From positions 1-64,000 of the forward strand of contig DJVH01000085.1 in NCBI GenBank assembly GCA_002440825.1: 64,000 bases of DNA. The letters are read 5' to 3'. This DNA comes from Bacteriovoracaceae bacterium UBA6261. Its GTDB lineage: Bacteria; Bdellovibrionota; Bacteriovoracia; Bacteriovoracales; Bacteriovoracaceae. The notes beneath the pieces were generated by a model. It worked only from the letters and a program-made list of their open reading frames with translations. It was not told the DNA's origin and did not search any database. Positions 1-8,666 of the stretch are shown here, piece by piece; positions within the stretch are counted from its first letter, which is position 1, and each line of letters begins with the position of its first letter. A program made the position numbers and the translations under genes.

Positions 1-433
1 CTTTATCTTCAGCAAAAGTTGTCAGCGTTCCAGGATCTGATCCTGCGTTAGGTTCAGAAAGACAGAAACATCCGATCACACCGCCGCTGGCAAGACCCGG
101 AAGATATTTTTGTTTTTGATCTTCAGTTCCGAAAGAAAGAATCGGCCACATGCAAAGTGAAGTGTGGGCAGAAACAAGAACTCCAGTCGAAGCACAACCG
201 CGGGAAAGTTCTTCAACGATGATGGAATAAGACGTGTAGTCCATACCGGCACCGCCGTAGTTTTCTGGAATGTAGGATCCCATAAAACCATTTTCATAAA
301 GCTTGTTCACAAGATCCTGCGGAATTTTTCCGTCGTGATCAATCTGAGCGGCAAGAGGGGCCACTTCAGAGTCGGTGAATTTTGCTACCATGTCGCGAAT
401 TTCTTTGTAGTTTTCTTCGAATAGAGATTGCAT
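1..433 (-). CDS. acyl-CoA dehydrogenase, N-terminal part (cut by window edge)
   Basis: The ATG at 433 opens a frame of about 144 residues that runs off the left edge without a stop. The visible part matches the N-terminal and middle domains of FAD-dependent acyl-CoA dehydrogenases: a helical start (MQSLFEENYKEIRDMV), the YGGAGMDY segment, the TGVLVSAHTSL stretch, and the FCLSEPNAGSDPGT motif that lies near the flavin and substrate. The family introduces the trans-2,3 double bond into acyl-CoA in beta-oxidation or butyrate-type metabolism. It starts 187 bp downstream of the enoyl-CoA hydratase start and only 8 bp after that gene's stop, so the three genes are probably one minus-strand operon. 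The catalytic base Glu would lie in the missing C-terminal half, so chain-length class cannot be judged. Confidence 0.9.
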   Translation of the reverse strand, partial: MQSLFEENYKEIRDMVAKFTDSEVAPLAAQIDHDGKIPQDLVNKLYENGFMGSYIPENYGGAGMDYTSYSIIVEELSRGCASTGVLVSAHTSLCMWPILSFGTEDQKQKYLPGLASGGVIGCFCLSEPNAGSDPGTLTTFAEDK

Positions 434-441
434 TGATTTAC

Positions 442-1245
442 CTATTTCCCTTTGAATTGAGCGGATCTTTTTTCTAAAAAGGCTTTCGTCCCTTCTCTCA
501 TATCTTCCGATGAAAAGATGGCCGAGAATTGTCTTTTCTCTAGCTGTAATCCTTCAGTAGTAGTTAAGTCAATACCTTCGTTCATAACTTTTTTAGCAAT
601 AGAAACAGCGAACGCCGAGTTTGCCGTGATGGTCTTTAAAGTCTTTGTGGCCTCTTCAATCATTTCCGCACGGGTGTTGAACGTTTTTACGACAAGACCA
701 AGCTCTTTTGCTTCGGCAGCCGTCACATTTCTACCAGTGTAAATCATTTCTTTAGCGTGGTTTCTGCCTACAAGTTTAGCGAGGCGCTGAGTGCCTCCGA
801 AGCCCGGAATGAGTCCAAGTTTCACTTCAGGTTGTCCGAACAGGGCGTTATTGGTTGCATAAATAAAATCACAGCTCATTGCCATTTCACAGCCACCGCC
901 AAGAGCGAAGCCGTTCACGCAAGCAATCATGGGAACTTTCATTGTTTCCATCAGCATTGTGACGTTCTGGCCCAGGTGACCAAGTGTATATGCATCTGAT
1001 GGACTCATTTCGCTCATTTCAGCAATATCAGCTCCAGCGATAAAAGCTTTTTCGCCTTCGCCTGTCAGAATAATTCCTTTGATGGCGAATTGATCGTCTT
1101 TCTGCATTTCCATCAGCACTTCTTTAAGCTCCGAAAGAACTTCAACGTTAAGAGCGTTGAGCTTTGTCGGACGATTCACTGTAATCGTTGCAAACGAATC
1201 TTTTACTTCAATTTTCAGTGTGTGCCATTCTCTATTTATATTCAT
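442..1245 (-). CDS. enoyl-CoA hydratase / crotonase family
   Basis: A 267-residue protein with the crotonase fold signature: [10 protein letters not shown] (oxyanion-hole strand), [23 protein letters not shown] (second oxyanion loop), and a conserved Glu in the [19 protein letters not shown] segment. Both catalytic Glu positions typical of hydratases (E in GGGCEMA and E in GQPEVKLG) are present, so hydration of trans-2-enoyl-CoA to 3-hydroxyacyl-CoA is the likely reaction. Length is normal for the family. The start overlaps the end of the upstream 3-hydroxyacyl-CoA dehydrogenase gene by 14 bp and the acyl-CoA dehydrogenase follows 8 bp downstream, giving consecutive steps of one pathway in one operon. 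Confidence 0.93.
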   Translation of the reverse strand: MNINREWHTLKIEVKDSFATITVNRPTKLNALNVEVLSELKEVLMEMQKDDQFAIKGIILTGEGEKAFIAGADIAEMSEMSPSDAYTLGHLGQNVTMLMETMKVPMIACVNGFALGGGCEMAMSCDFIYATNNALFGQPEVKLGLIPGFGGTQRLAKLVGRNHAKEMIYTGRNVTAAEAKELGLVVKTFNTRAEMIEEATKTLKTITANSAFAVSIAKKVMNEGIDLTTTEGLQLEKRQFSAIFSSEDMREGTKAFLEKRSAQFKGK

Positions 1246-2086
1246 AAAAACCTCTTCCTGATTTACGTCCCATTCTTCCAGCTAAAACATATTTTTTAAG
1301 GAGTGGACATGGACGGTATTTAGTATCTCCCAATCCTTCGTAAAGAACGTTCATAATCGCAAGACATGTATCGAGACCGATAAAGTCTGCGAGCTCCAAT
1401 GGACCCATTGGTTGATTTGTTCCAAGCTTCATCGCCTGATCGATATCCTGAATACTCGCCACACCTTCGTAAAGCGCGTACACAGCTTCATTGATCATCG
1501 GCATAAGAATTCTGTTCACAGCAAATCCCGGAACGTCGTTGGCGCGGACAAAAACTTTGCCCATTTTCTCAGCAACAGCTGCTACGGTATTGAATGTTTC
1601 GTCAGTCGTTTCCAGACCTCTGATCCCTTCAACCAATTTCATCACAGGGACCGGATTCATAAAGTGCATGCCGGCCACCAACTGTGGTCTTTTAGTCACA
1701 GCTGCAATTTCGGTTATTGAAATAGAAGATGTGTTTGTCGCAAGAATTGCTCCCGGCTTGGCCACTTCATCTAATTTCTTGAAAATGTCGAATTTAATTG
1801 TTTTGTTTTCTGTTGCGGCTTCAATGAGAAGATCGCAGTTTTTGAATTCTGTTAAGTCCGAAGCTGTTTTGATCAGCCCCATTGTTTTTGTCACGAAAGC
1901 GTCGTCCCACTTTGCTTTTTCAACGCCTTTTTTTAGTTGAGTATGGATGAAATCCACGCCTTTTTTTAGCCCTTCGGCCGAAACATCATAAACCTGAACC
2001 TGATAGCCGGACATTGCCGCTACCTGGGCAATCCCGCGTCCCATTTGCCCTGCGCCAACAATACCAATAGTTTGGATATTGATCAT
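1232..2086 (-). CDS. 3-hydroxyacyl(butyryl)-CoA dehydrogenase
   Basis: NAD-dependent oxidation of 3-hydroxyacyl-CoA. The N-terminal Rossmann motif [14 protein letters not shown], the [11 protein letters not shown] segment, the catalytic His in [17 protein letters not shown] and the C-terminal dimer domain with [18 protein letters not shown] and [11 protein letters not shown] are all clear; about 284 residues is standard for the single-function (Hbd/PaaH) form. I place the start at the ATG at 2086 because a GAGG Shine-Dalgarno sits 6 nt before it; a GTG four codons upstream overlaps that ribosome binding site and is unlikely. First gene of the operon that continues into the enoyl-CoA hydratase and acyl-CoA dehydrogenase. 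Substrate is probably short-chain, by family resemblance only. Confidence 0.93.
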   Translation of the reverse strand: MINIQTIGIVGAGQMGRGIAQVAAMSGYQVQVYDVSAEGLKKGVDFIHTQLKKGVEKAKWDDAFVTKTMGLIKTASDLTEFKNCDLLIEAATENKTIKFDIFKKLDEVAKPGAILATNTSSISITEIAAVTKRPQLVAGMHFMNPVPVMKLVEGIRGLETTDETFNTVAAVAEKMGKVFVRANDVPGFAVNRILMPMINEAVYALYEGVASIQDIDQAMKLGTNQPMGPLELADFIGLDTCLAIMNVLYEGLGDTKYRPCPLLKKYVLAGRMGRKSGRGFYEYK

Positions 2087-2253
2087 GGTGTACCTCACTG
2101 TAAATTTGGGTAAGTAAAATCCGCCTTATGATACAAACGGAGGGCAAGAATCACAAATAAAACCTTGCCAAGATTTAAAAAACAGAATAAAAAACTATTC
2201 TCATTAAATTGCTAGTTGCAAAAAGTTAAATGTTCTAACGGTAGGAGTTAATT

Positions 2254-2517
2254 GTGGCAAACCACAAATCATCAGAAAAAAGAGCAAAACAAGATATCAA
2301 GAAAAATCTTGTGAACAAAATGAACGAGTCTAAGTCAAAAACTGCTGTTAAAAAAGTTAGAGACGCACTTGTTGCAGGTGATAAGAAAGTAGCAGCTGAA
2401 GCTCTTAAAACAGCTCAAGCTGAACTTAGAAAACTTGCTAAAACTGGCGTAATTAAAGCTAACACAGCGGCTAGAAAAACTTCTCGTCTTGCTTCTCAGC
2501 TTAACGCTCTAAAATAG
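2254..2517 (+). CDS. rpsT: 30S ribosomal protein S20
   Basis: An 87-residue Lys/Ala-rich protein beginning ANHKSSEKRAKQ, the usual S20 opening, followed by the AVKKVRDAL and GVIKANTAARKTSRLASQLNAL segments typical of the three-helix S20 that binds 16S rRNA. It uses a GTG start preceded by AGGAG (about 2244-2248). It stands alone as a plus-strand gene between minus-strand operons and is followed by its own intrinsic terminator, so it is a monocistronic unit. Confidence 0.97.
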   Translation: MANHKSSEKRAKQDIKKNLVNKMNESKSKTAVKKVRDALVAGDKKVAAEALKTAQAELRKLAKTGVIKANTAARKTSRLASQLNALK

Positions 2518-2548
2518 TTTTTAATCTCGAAAGAGTTTAATTATATAC

Positions 2549-2573
2549 AAGGCCACCTTCGGGTGGCCTTTTT
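2549..2573 (+). terminator. intrinsic terminator after rpsT
   Basis: A 9-bp perfect stem (AAGGCCACC / GGTGGCCTT) with a TTCG tetraloop, followed by a short T run. It ends the rpsT transcript 32 bp after the stop. On the other strand the stem is followed by few T residues, so it probably does not serve the converging holA gene equally well. Confidence 0.9.
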
Positions 2574-2582
2574 GCTATCTGC

Positions 2583-3515
2583 TTACTTCAAAGCTTCCAG
2601 TCTTAATTTTTCGATGGCGAAAGCATCCTGTGCTTTCGAAAGAACTTCTAATTCAGAAAAGAAATTCAGATAGGCCTTCACCATATCGCGATTGAGACGC
2701 TCGCTCATATCCAGAATGCCCATTTCATATTTAGAAGGTTTCGCTTTGGCGAGAATATCCTGCGGAAAAAGAATTTTGATTAAGTGATTTTGCATGGAAG
2801 AAGCCAGTCCTCTCAGCCAGTCATAATCTAAATCTTTTTTCAGTACTTCCTGAAAAAAGAGTTTCGGGTTGCGGTGAAACAATTCAACCAGCTCAAAGAA
2901 ATCGAAACGCTCGCGTGCTACGAGTTCCTTTAAGAACGGGACGTCCACCTTTCCTTCTGGAAAATGAATTTTCACTGTATCGATCAACAGAAAAAAAGAT
3001 TCAAAATTATGCTCGAGATTCTCTAAAGCAAAGCGGGTCACTGCACCGTCGAAAGAGACTTCGCGCGCTTTCATCGCAAATTGCCACATCTTCGGGCCAT
3101 CCCAGGGACGTGGGGAATCCATTTCTACAGCATGAACTTTTTTGTTTTTCGCAAATTCCGTAAAGGCCTTGCTGGATTTGGTAAAAAAGAGCACTAGCTT
3201 TTTTGCGCTCCAGTCGATTTCTGCATCCACTAGAAAATCCAGCATTCCGGAAGGAATATTTTCGGCATTCATTACCAGGATCGGATCACCTTCAGAAAAA
3301 AAGGACAAATTGATGAAATGCTCTTCGATAAAATCGCGATTGACTTCATTTCCCGAATAAAGAGAAAACTTCATTTGTTTTTTGGGAATGCGGTCGAGGA
3401 AAACTCTTTCAAGATAAGGATCATCTATTAAAAAAGCCTGAATACTCTCGCATTTTAAATCCATCGTCTGTGGATATTTTTGCAAAAAATCCCAGGGAAG
3501 AATTTTAGAAAGCAT
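2583..3515 (-). CDS. holA: probable DNA polymerase III delta subunit (HolA-like)
   Basis: 310 residues, starting inside the end of lptE (11-bp overlap). The lptE-holA order is the same as in Escherichia coli, where holA encodes the clamp-loader delta subunit that opens the beta clamp. The sequence fits that family in outline: an early region that takes hold of a partner (SGNEVNRDFIEEHFINLSFF), a repeated hydrophobic-strand pattern ending VLFFTKSSKAF, then an all-helical C-terminal half (ENLEHNFESFFLLIDTVKI, FFELVELFHRNPKLFF, LRGLASSMQNHLIKI). No Walker A is present, as expected for delta. Identification rests on weak sequence features plus gene order; a structure prediction would settle it. 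Confidence 0.68.
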   Translation of the reverse strand: MLSKILPWDFLQKYPQTMDLKCESIQAFLIDDPYLERVFLDRIPKKQMKFSLYSGNEVNRDFIEEHFINLSFFSEGDPILVMNAENIPSGMLDFLVDAEIDWSAKKLVLFFTKSSKAFTEFAKNKKVHAVEMDSPRPWDGPKMWQFAMKAREVSFDGAVTRFALENLEHNFESFFLLIDTVKIHFPEGKVDVPFLKELVARERFDFFELVELFHRNPKLFFQEVLKKDLDYDWLRGLASSMQNHLIKILFPQDILAKAKPSKYEMGILDMSERLNRDMVKAYLNFFSELEVLSKAQDAFAIEKLRLEALK

Positions 3516-4203
3516 TGAGAACTACCTGCTTGAAGGTTTGAGCAGCCTGGTAGCAGGTATCCTGCAGACTCTTTTCAAAAATGCCTTTGTTTTTGACAAA
3601 ATTAACTTCGCCGGCATCGTTAGTCGTACTATTCGGACTGGCGACGCGATCAAAACTTCCAGTGAGAGAAATCGCATCCTGTAAAACAACTTTAGGGTGG
3701 GCCTTGACCAGAGGGCCGAGGTCGCTGGTCATCAGATCGATTTCTTCTTTTGAAGGTCGCTTGATGAGGATCAGGCGCAGTTGAAAATCGTAAGTCGATT
3801 GAATCGGATAATAAAATGTGGTTCTGTTGCCGATCGATTTTTGAACATCTTTATCAGTAAATAAAGTCTGACTCGTGCGAACGACTTCATTATAATGATC
3901 TTTCGATTCGATAATGCCGATTAAAACGGCATCTGCTTCTCCGCCGTCACTGATGACTTTAAGTCCCGTGTAATCGTTCAAGGCCAGTGTAATTTCGCGG
4001 GTCATGGGAGAGGCCAGTTGAGGCAGAACCGAGCGATTAATGAACATCGGAACAGAAATTGTTTTGATGTCATAGCCAATCAAGGGGTTATTGTTGGTGT
4101 TGAAGTGATAACCCGCGCAGCCCGTAAGAAAAAGCATCGCACACAGAGCGGCAAAAAGAGCTTTCTGACAGGTAATGATGGGATAAAAAAATCGCGCTTT
4201 CAT
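3505..4203 (-). CDS. lptE: LPS-assembly lipoprotein LptE
   Basis: 232 residues with a signal peptide ending in a lipobox (LTGC, lipidated Cys near residue 29), then CAGYHFNT, the classical mature start of LptE (the RlpB family). LptE is the outer-membrane lipoprotein that plugs the LptD barrel during delivery of LPS to the cell surface. Later segments fit: ISVPMFINRSVLPQLASPMTREITLALND (the family's conserved N-terminal core) and alternating beta-strand/helix pattern. It precedes holA with an 11-bp overlap. Its start faces the DciA-like gene across only 28 bp, so the two promoters overlap or lie inside coding sequence. Shows the organism has an LPS outer membrane. Confidence 0.87.
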   Translation of the reverse strand: MKARFFYPIITCQKALFAALCAMLFLTGCAGYHFNTNNNPLIGYDIKTISVPMFINRSVLPQLASPMTREITLALNDYTGLKVISDGGEADAVLIGIIESKDHYNEVVRTSQTLFTDKDVQKSIGNRTTFYYPIQSTYDFQLRLILIKRPSKEEIDLMTSDLGPLVKAHPKVVLQDAISLTGSFDRVASPNSTTNDAGEVNFVKNKGIFEKSLQDTCYQAAQTFKQVVLNAF

Positions 4204-4231
4204 AGACCAAATGCTACCCTAAAAAACAATC

Positions 4232-4753
4232 ATGTTAAAGAAGCTTTCGCAATTTATTGAGTCAAAAGACGCTGGCCAAAACTCTTATCCGAAAGAGAAG
4301 TCCGGTGCAAAAAAGACGACCCAGGATGGTTTTGACTTTCTGGCGCTCATCCGTGGGTGGAAAGAGATTGCCGGCGCCAAACTTTCAGAACACACGATTC
4401 CCCTTAAAAATCAAAACGGAACTTTAATTATTCTTTCCAATCACTCGGCTTTTGCCAATGAACTTTCATTCATGGAGCTGCCGCTGAAGAAAAAGATTTT
4501 TGAAAAATTTCCTGCGCTTGAAAAACAGATTCTATCCATTAAGTTCATTGTCGACAGCACTCATTTTTCTAAACAGTACGAACAATTTATTACACCGGTT
4601 GAGAAAAAAAACGTGCAGGTTTTACATCCTCATTCGCCGGAATTTAAAAGACTCAAGAAAGAAGCTGAAGAATTATTTTTTGATTTAAATGACAATGAAT
4701 TGAAAGAAAAAATGATTTCACTCTATATTCAATCAACAAAAAAGCTTCATTAA
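4232..4753 (+). CDS. DciA-like DUF721 protein
   Basis: 173 residues. The central segment (LIRGWKEIAGAKLSEHTIPLKNQNG, then TLIILSNHSAFANEL and LKKKIFEKFP) has the hallmarks of DUF721/DciA: a W in a helix, a G-x-x-(L)-x-x-HT motif, then two strands that resemble a small KH-like fold. DciA proteins load or regulate the replicative helicase DnaB in bacteria without DnaC. The C-terminal third is charged and helical with no recognisable domain. It converges on the tsaC-like gene, with a 21-bp overlap of the 3' ends. Nearness of a DnaB-loader family gene and holA is suggestive but may be chance. Confidence 0.75.
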   Translation: MLKKLSQFIESKDAGQNSYPKEKSGAKKTTQDGFDFLALIRGWKEIAGAKLSEHTIPLKNQNGTLIILSNHSAFANELSFMELPLKKKIFEKFPALEKQILSIKFIVDSTHFSKQYEQFITPVEKKNVQVLHPHSPEFKRLKKEAEELFFDLNDNELKEKMISLYIQSTKKLH

Positions 4754-5335
4754 GTGTTCTTTGACTTCTTCAACTCTGCGGCCTTCGCGCTTGATTTCAA
4801 AATTTAAATTTTCATTGATAAAAACAATCGTCGACGATGTTCCAGAAAGATCTTCGCTTTTTTGATTTTCAAAAAAAAGAACATCGGAAGCATGTTGCTG
4901 ATGAAATTTTCTGGCCTCTTCTTTTTTTGTCACTGGCGGTTCACCTGTGAGATTCAAGCTTGTGGAAAAAAACGGCGCGCGCAGTTCGTTGTTGATGGAG
5001 TTAATGACCGGCGTATTCAAGCAACGGATGCTGACGTAAGAACTCTCCCCCGTGGCCCATTTGGGAATGCGGATTTTAGCAAGAGTCAGAGGCAATCCCA
5101 GTGTCGTTTCCAGTTTAAAAAAATCTTCAAGCCATTCTTTGCTCATTTCTTCCGGAAGCTTGAAGCTTGCCAAAATTTCATCGGCGCCGGTAAACATCAT
5201 GGAAAGCGGTTTGTCTTTGGAAGTGCGCTTGATGTCTGCAATCTTTTCATGACCCGATTCAGAATAGATTGAACAGCCTATTCCCCAGACAGTATCTGTA
5301 GGATAAATGAATACATCATCAGGCTTAATCTTCAT
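4733..5335 (-). CDS. tsaC: YrdC/Sua5-family L-threonylcarbamoyladenylate synthase
   Basis: 200 residues. It opens with FIYPTDTVWGIGCSIYSE and continues with IADIKRTSKDKPLSMMF, the two best-conserved segments of the YrdC fold (Lys-Arg-x-x-x-x-Lys-Pro nucleotide-binding patch). The FFSTSLNLTGEPP segment matches the family's S-x-N-x-(S/T)-G motif. The reaction is formation of threonylcarbamoyl-AMP from threonine, bicarbonate and ATP, the first step of t6A37 tRNA modification. Last gene of the eight-gene minus-strand operon, 3 bp after the GYF-like gene. Note that trmO, which methylates t6A, lies at 26.1 kb. YciO-type paralogs cannot be excluded. Confidence 0.87.
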   Translation of the reverse strand: MKIKPDDVFIYPTDTVWGIGCSIYSESGHEKIADIKRTSKDKPLSMMFTGADEILASFKLPEEMSKEWLEDFFKLETTLGLPLTLAKIRIPKWATGESSYVSIRCLNTPVINSINNELRAPFFSTSLNLTGEPPVTKKEEARKFHQQHASDVLFFENQKSEDLSGTSSTIVFINENLNFEIKREGRRVEEVKEHLMKLFC

Positions 5336-5338
5336 CAG

Positions 5339-6508
5339 TTAAACCGGCAAAGGCTTGTTGAGAATATTTCGGTAATAGTAAAAGAAAAGAGCAAGAATAA
5401 TCAGAACGATGATCACCAGTATATAAAGAAGATAATTATCGTTTCGTTTTTTTAACTCTTCAGGCATTGATCTGTCCTGAACTTCTTTAGGAAGATCTTT
5501 TGTGATTTCCTTGGGCTGAGCTGAAGTTTTGACTCTTCTTTCATGCAGAAGCTTTTCAGGCTGATGATCATGTTTTGGTTGAGACTGTGCCTGTGCACTT
5601 CTCTTGGCAAGATGCAATGGCTCTGGTTTTTCTGCCCTTGGAGTTTCTTTCGGTTTATCGTGTCCGAGAGTATCAAACATCAAAGTGAGATTGGAATCCC
5701 CTTCAACTTCATTTTTAAAATTAATCATTCCTGATTTTTTAGCCGCCGGTGCTGGCTTCACTTCTTCAACTGGCGTTGCGGCCTTTGCTTCAGGCATTTT
5801 GACCTTGAAATCCAGATCTTCTTCAGCAGGAGAAGGCGCCGGTTCAGAAGAAGTCATCGCCGTCAGATCCGGAAATTCCAGATCATCATCTTTAGGGTAA
5901 ACGACCGGACCTTCTACAGTTGACGGTTGTTCAACAGGCGTTTTTTTCACTTCAACAGGACGTGGGGCAGCTTCCGCGTGAGATTGCACTCCATCGTGGC
6001 CGCTTTCAAAAGAAGGAGTCGATGGTCTCGCCACAATCGTGATATCCGGAAATTCCAGATCGTCAGAGTTTGGAAGTTTCACTTCTTCCTGGGAAGAAGC
6101 AGGCGCTGCTGTGGCAACAGAAGGAGCTGTTTGAATAAGAGTAATATCCGGGTACTCGAGGTCTTCCTGCTTGGGAAGAGTCCCGGGACCTTCATTGACT
6201 GCTTTTAAAACCTGAGTTTTGTTTGCTGGAGCTGTATTAAGCGAAGTTGTCTTATCCGGATTTTCTCTTTTTGATAAAACACTTTTAGATTCTGAAATGG
6301 GATTGTATCCCTGAGGGACATCGCCATAGAGAAATTTATCGACGAGATCTTTTTCTTTGAGAGAAAACCAGAACCCGTTTCCACTTGTGACTTCGTCATT
6401 AAGTCCGAGTGCGCCCTTTTCCATAAACTCGAGGACCTTCGCTTTTGCGACGGGACCCAGTATCTGGTTTTGAGTTGTGCGAATGAGCCAGTTTCGTTCT
6501 GTGTTCAC
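5339..6508 (-). CDS. GYF-like domain protein with repeated acidic motif and C-terminal membrane anchor
   Basis: 389 residues in three parts. Residues about 6-65 resemble the GYF_2 domain of bacterial proteins (WLIRTTQNQILGPVAKAKVLEF, then DEVTSGNGFWFSLKE). Residues about 75-355 are low complexity and Pro/Ala/Glu/Lys-rich, so probably disordered. Residues about 363-382 form a single membrane helix (LLYILVIIVLIILALFFYYY) ending in a short basic tail, so the protein is tail-anchored with the GYF part probably cytoplasmic. Inside the disordered part a D-L-E-(F/Y)-P-D-(I/L)-T motif occurs three times (residues 116-123, 150-157, 209-216), with a weaker DLDF near 231. It lies 4 bp after the MlaD-like gene and 3 bp before tsaC. 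Function unknown; GYF domains bind proline-rich peptides. Confidence 0.7.
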   Translation of the reverse strand: MNTERNWLIRTTQNQILGPVAKAKVLEFMEKGALGLNDEVTSGNGFWFSLKEKDLVDKFLYGDVPQGYNPISESKSVLSKRENPDKTTSLNTAPANKTQVLKAVNEGPGTLPKQEDLEYPDITLIQTAPSVATAAPASSQEEVKLPNSDDLEFPDITIVARPSTPSFESGHDGVQSHAEAAPRPVEVKKTPVEQPSTVEGPVVYPKDDDLEFPDLTAMTSSEPAPSPAEEDLDFKVKMPEAKAATPVEEVKPAPAAKKSGMINFKNEVEGDSNLTLMFDTLGHDKPKETPRAEKPEPLHLAKRSAQAQSQPKHDHQPEKLLHERRVKTSAQPKEITKDLPKEVQDRSMPEELKKRNDNYLLYILVIIVLIILALFFYYYRNILNKPLPV

Positions 6509-6512
6509 TTAC

Positions 6513-7883
6513 CTACCAAAAAAATCCGATTAAACCTTTTAAATCTTCATCATTAAATCTTAACCCACCTTGAACCGTTCCGCTTTTGCCGGAGCGGAAA
6601 GCATCGTTGACGGAAGCGCGTCCGTACAACACATTCCAGATTTGAGTTTCTGCTGAAAATCTGACGTTTGCTCCTTTCTTCTTTTTGTAGTCGAAAGTTT
6701 CAAGTGAAAGTTTTGTATTGATTGGTTGAATACGGTAATCGACTCCAAGCCCACCGGTAGATTCGATCAAACCGCCGCGAAGATCGATATCGCCGATTCT
6801 GCGGCCGATCTGTACGTTAAATCTGAAAGTATTTTTTTCGTTCTCTTTTTTGTCTTCTGTGACTGTCACACCATTTGTTGTGGTGATCGTGGTCTTCTCT
6901 TTATCCGGTCCGATTTCTGAAGTTGAAATACCCAGATGGTAGAAACGTTCCGGACTTGGAAAAATTCTGAAGGCGGCTTCTGTATCTCCACCAGATTTTG
7001 AGTTCACACCGCTAAAGAGAGAAAGTTCAGTGCGCAGAGATTCAGCCTTGCCGACAATTTTCTGAACGCTTGATAATGTATCTTTAACCTGGTCTGCGAT
7101 CTCATCTTCAGCAACCAACTTTCCAATTGTCCCCTTTCCTCTTTTAATATCGGCAACGATGGATTCAAGATCCCCCGTCAGCTTTTTTGTATTGGCGAGA
7201 ACTTGTTTTACATCGGCCATCGCACTGTCGGAGTTATTGCGGTCAACCTGATAAGCGAGGTCTTCAGAAAAGGCCTGAAGGTTGTCCATCATAGCATTGA
7301 GTTTTTCTTCGTTTCCAGTTGTTACACGCTTTAAACTTGCCGTGACTTCTTTTGTATTGGCGACAAGCTCTTGAACGTCAGCAAGAATTTTCTTCACCGG
7401 AGATGGTTCCCCTTCCGGAGAAATAGAATCTTTCAATGAACGGACAATTTGTTTTACGTCAGAGAGAACTTCCGAGGAATCTTTGATCAGGTTTTCAATA
7501 CCGGCCGCTTCTTCTGAATCAATAAAGTCATATTTGCGGAGAAGTTCCGTCGAATCGCCGACGTAAATTTCAAGATATTTATCACCAAGAAAACCAACAG
7601 ACTTAATTCTTAATTTTGAATTTTTTGTCACTTGAATTTGTTTCAGAATTTCGAAAGTAATCAGGGCCGTATTCCCCTGAAGTTCAATGGAGACAATTCT
7701 CCCTGCATTGATACCCGCAACTTTAATGGGAGTTTTTGGAAAAATTCCGGATGCATCTTTGACGATTGTTCTATAAGTAACGTACTGACCGAATCCTGAT
7801 TGATTCGACGTAATCTTTAAGGACATGACGACTACTGCGATGATCGTTGCAATAGCTAATAGTCCGACTTTAAATTCATTCAT
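6513..7883 (-). CDS. MlaD/MCE-domain lipid transport protein
   Basis: 456 residues. One N-terminal membrane helix (KVGLLAIATIIAVVVMSLKI) is followed at once by an MCE domain (YRTIVKDASGIFPKTPIKVAGINAGRIVSIEL), the periplasmic lipid-binding ring former of Mla/Mce systems. Residues about 150-290 are helical coiled coil, as in long MlaD/PqiB-like proteins that form a tunnel. The last 130 or so residues are rich in beta-strand pattern (FRIFPSPERFYHLGISTSE, RFNVQIGRRIGDIDLRGGLIES, GLIGFFW ending in aromatic), like an outer-membrane-barrel type C-terminus. That extension is longer than in E. coli MlaD (183 residues). It follows the ATPase and permease genes at 21 and 9 bp spacing, so it is the substrate-binding part of that ABC system. 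Confidence 0.88.
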   Translation of the reverse strand: MNEFKVGLLAIATIIAVVVMSLKITSNQSGFGQYVTYRTIVKDASGIFPKTPIKVAGINAGRIVSIELQGNTALITFEILKQIQVTKNSKLRIKSVGFLGDKYLEIYVGDSTELLRKYDFIDSEEAAGIENLIKDSSEVLSDVKQIVRSLKDSISPEGEPSPVKKILADVQELVANTKEVTASLKRVTTGNEEKLNAMMDNLQAFSEDLAYQVDRNNSDSAMADVKQVLANTKKLTGDLESIVADIKRGKGTIGKLVAEDEIADQVKDTLSSVQKIVGKAESLRTELSLFSGVNSKSGGDTEAAFRIFPSPERFYHLGISTSEIGPDKEKTTITTTNGVTVTEDKKENEKNTFRFNVQIGRRIGDIDLRGGLIESTGGLGVDYRIQPINTKLSLETFDYKKKKGANVRFSAETQIWNVLYGRASVNDAFRSGKSGTVQGGLRFNDEDLKGLIGFFW

Positions 7884-7904
7884 TCAAAAAATTCCGTTTA
7901 ATAT

Positions 7905-8657
7905 TTAGAGTCTTAAAAATTCCTGAACCAAAGGATTCTGAGAATTTTTAAACTCACCGACGGGTAAATATTCAATAATCTTACCACGGTCCAAAAATGC
8001 TATATAGTCGGAAATTTCTAACGTCGCTTTCACGTCGTGTGAAATAATAACCGATGTCATTTCTCGGCCTTGATGTTGGGTGGCCGTTTCTACAATCAGA
8101 TTGTTTACCATTTTAGTCGTAATTGGATCGAGACCGGTTGTCGGTTCATCGTACAACATAATATCGGGAGACAAGGCCAGTCCACGGGCAAGGCCTACTC
8201 TCTTTCTCATCCCTCCGGAAAGTTCAGAAGGAAGTTTTTGAAAGGATTCTTCTTTAATCCCGACCGAGATTAACAAATCGTGTACCTTCTTCATAATTTC
8301 TTCTTCAGACAGCTGGGTGAACTCCCGCAATGGAAAGGCCACATTCTCTTCGGCGGTAAAAGAATCAAACAAAGCCGCATACTGAAAAAGCATTCCGAAG
8401 TTGCGTCTGAAATCCCGCAACTCTTCTTTTGTCAGCGTCTCCAGTTCACGCCCGAGAACCGTGACAGTCCCGCTGGTAGGATGAAGAATGCCCAGAATAT
8501 GTTTCAAGAGCGTCGATTTCCCAGCTCCGGAAAACCCCAGAATGGTGACAATTTTATTTCTTGGAATATCGAAGTTGAGATCCTGAAGAATCACGTGATC
8601 GCCGAATTTCTTCGTGACATTTTTAAAGGAAATGGCAGGATTTTCAAACGTCAGCAA
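7905..8657 (-). CDS. Mla-type ABC transporter ATP-binding protein
   Basis: 250 residues with every ABC ATPase motif: Walker A GFSGAGKSTLL near residue 40, Q-loop at FGMLFQYAALFDSFTAEENVAFPL, signature LSGGMRKRVGLARGLA, Walker B IMLYDEPTTGLDP and the switch His in VIISHDV. The LSGGMRKRV signature and DSFTAEENV Q-loop region are characteristic of MlaF/Ttg2A-class ATPases that move glycerophospholipids between the membranes. It sits between the MlaE-like permease (9 bp upstream) and the MCE-domain gene (21 bp downstream). Gene symbol mlaF is avoided because other members of the family (MkL, TtgA2) serve different lipids. Confidence 0.92.
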   Translation of the reverse strand: MLTFENPAISFKNVTKKFGDHVILQDLNFDIPRNKIVTILGFSGAGKSTLLKHILGILHPTSGTVTVLGRELETLTKEELRDFRRNFGMLFQYAALFDSFTAEENVAFPLREFTQLSEEEIMKKVHDLLISVGIKEESFQKLPSELSGGMRKRVGLARGLALSPDIMLYDEPTTGLDPITTKMVNNLIVETATQHQGREMTSVIISHDVKATLEISDYIAFLDRGKIIEYLPVGEFKNSQNPLVQEFLRL

Positions 8658-8666
8658 ACCACTCTC

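Noticed and set aside
1491..1940. 149-residue plus-strand frame opposite the 3-hydroxyacyl-CoA dehydrogenase gene
   Set aside because: Antisense to a well-matched family protein; no ribosome binding site or recognisable motif.
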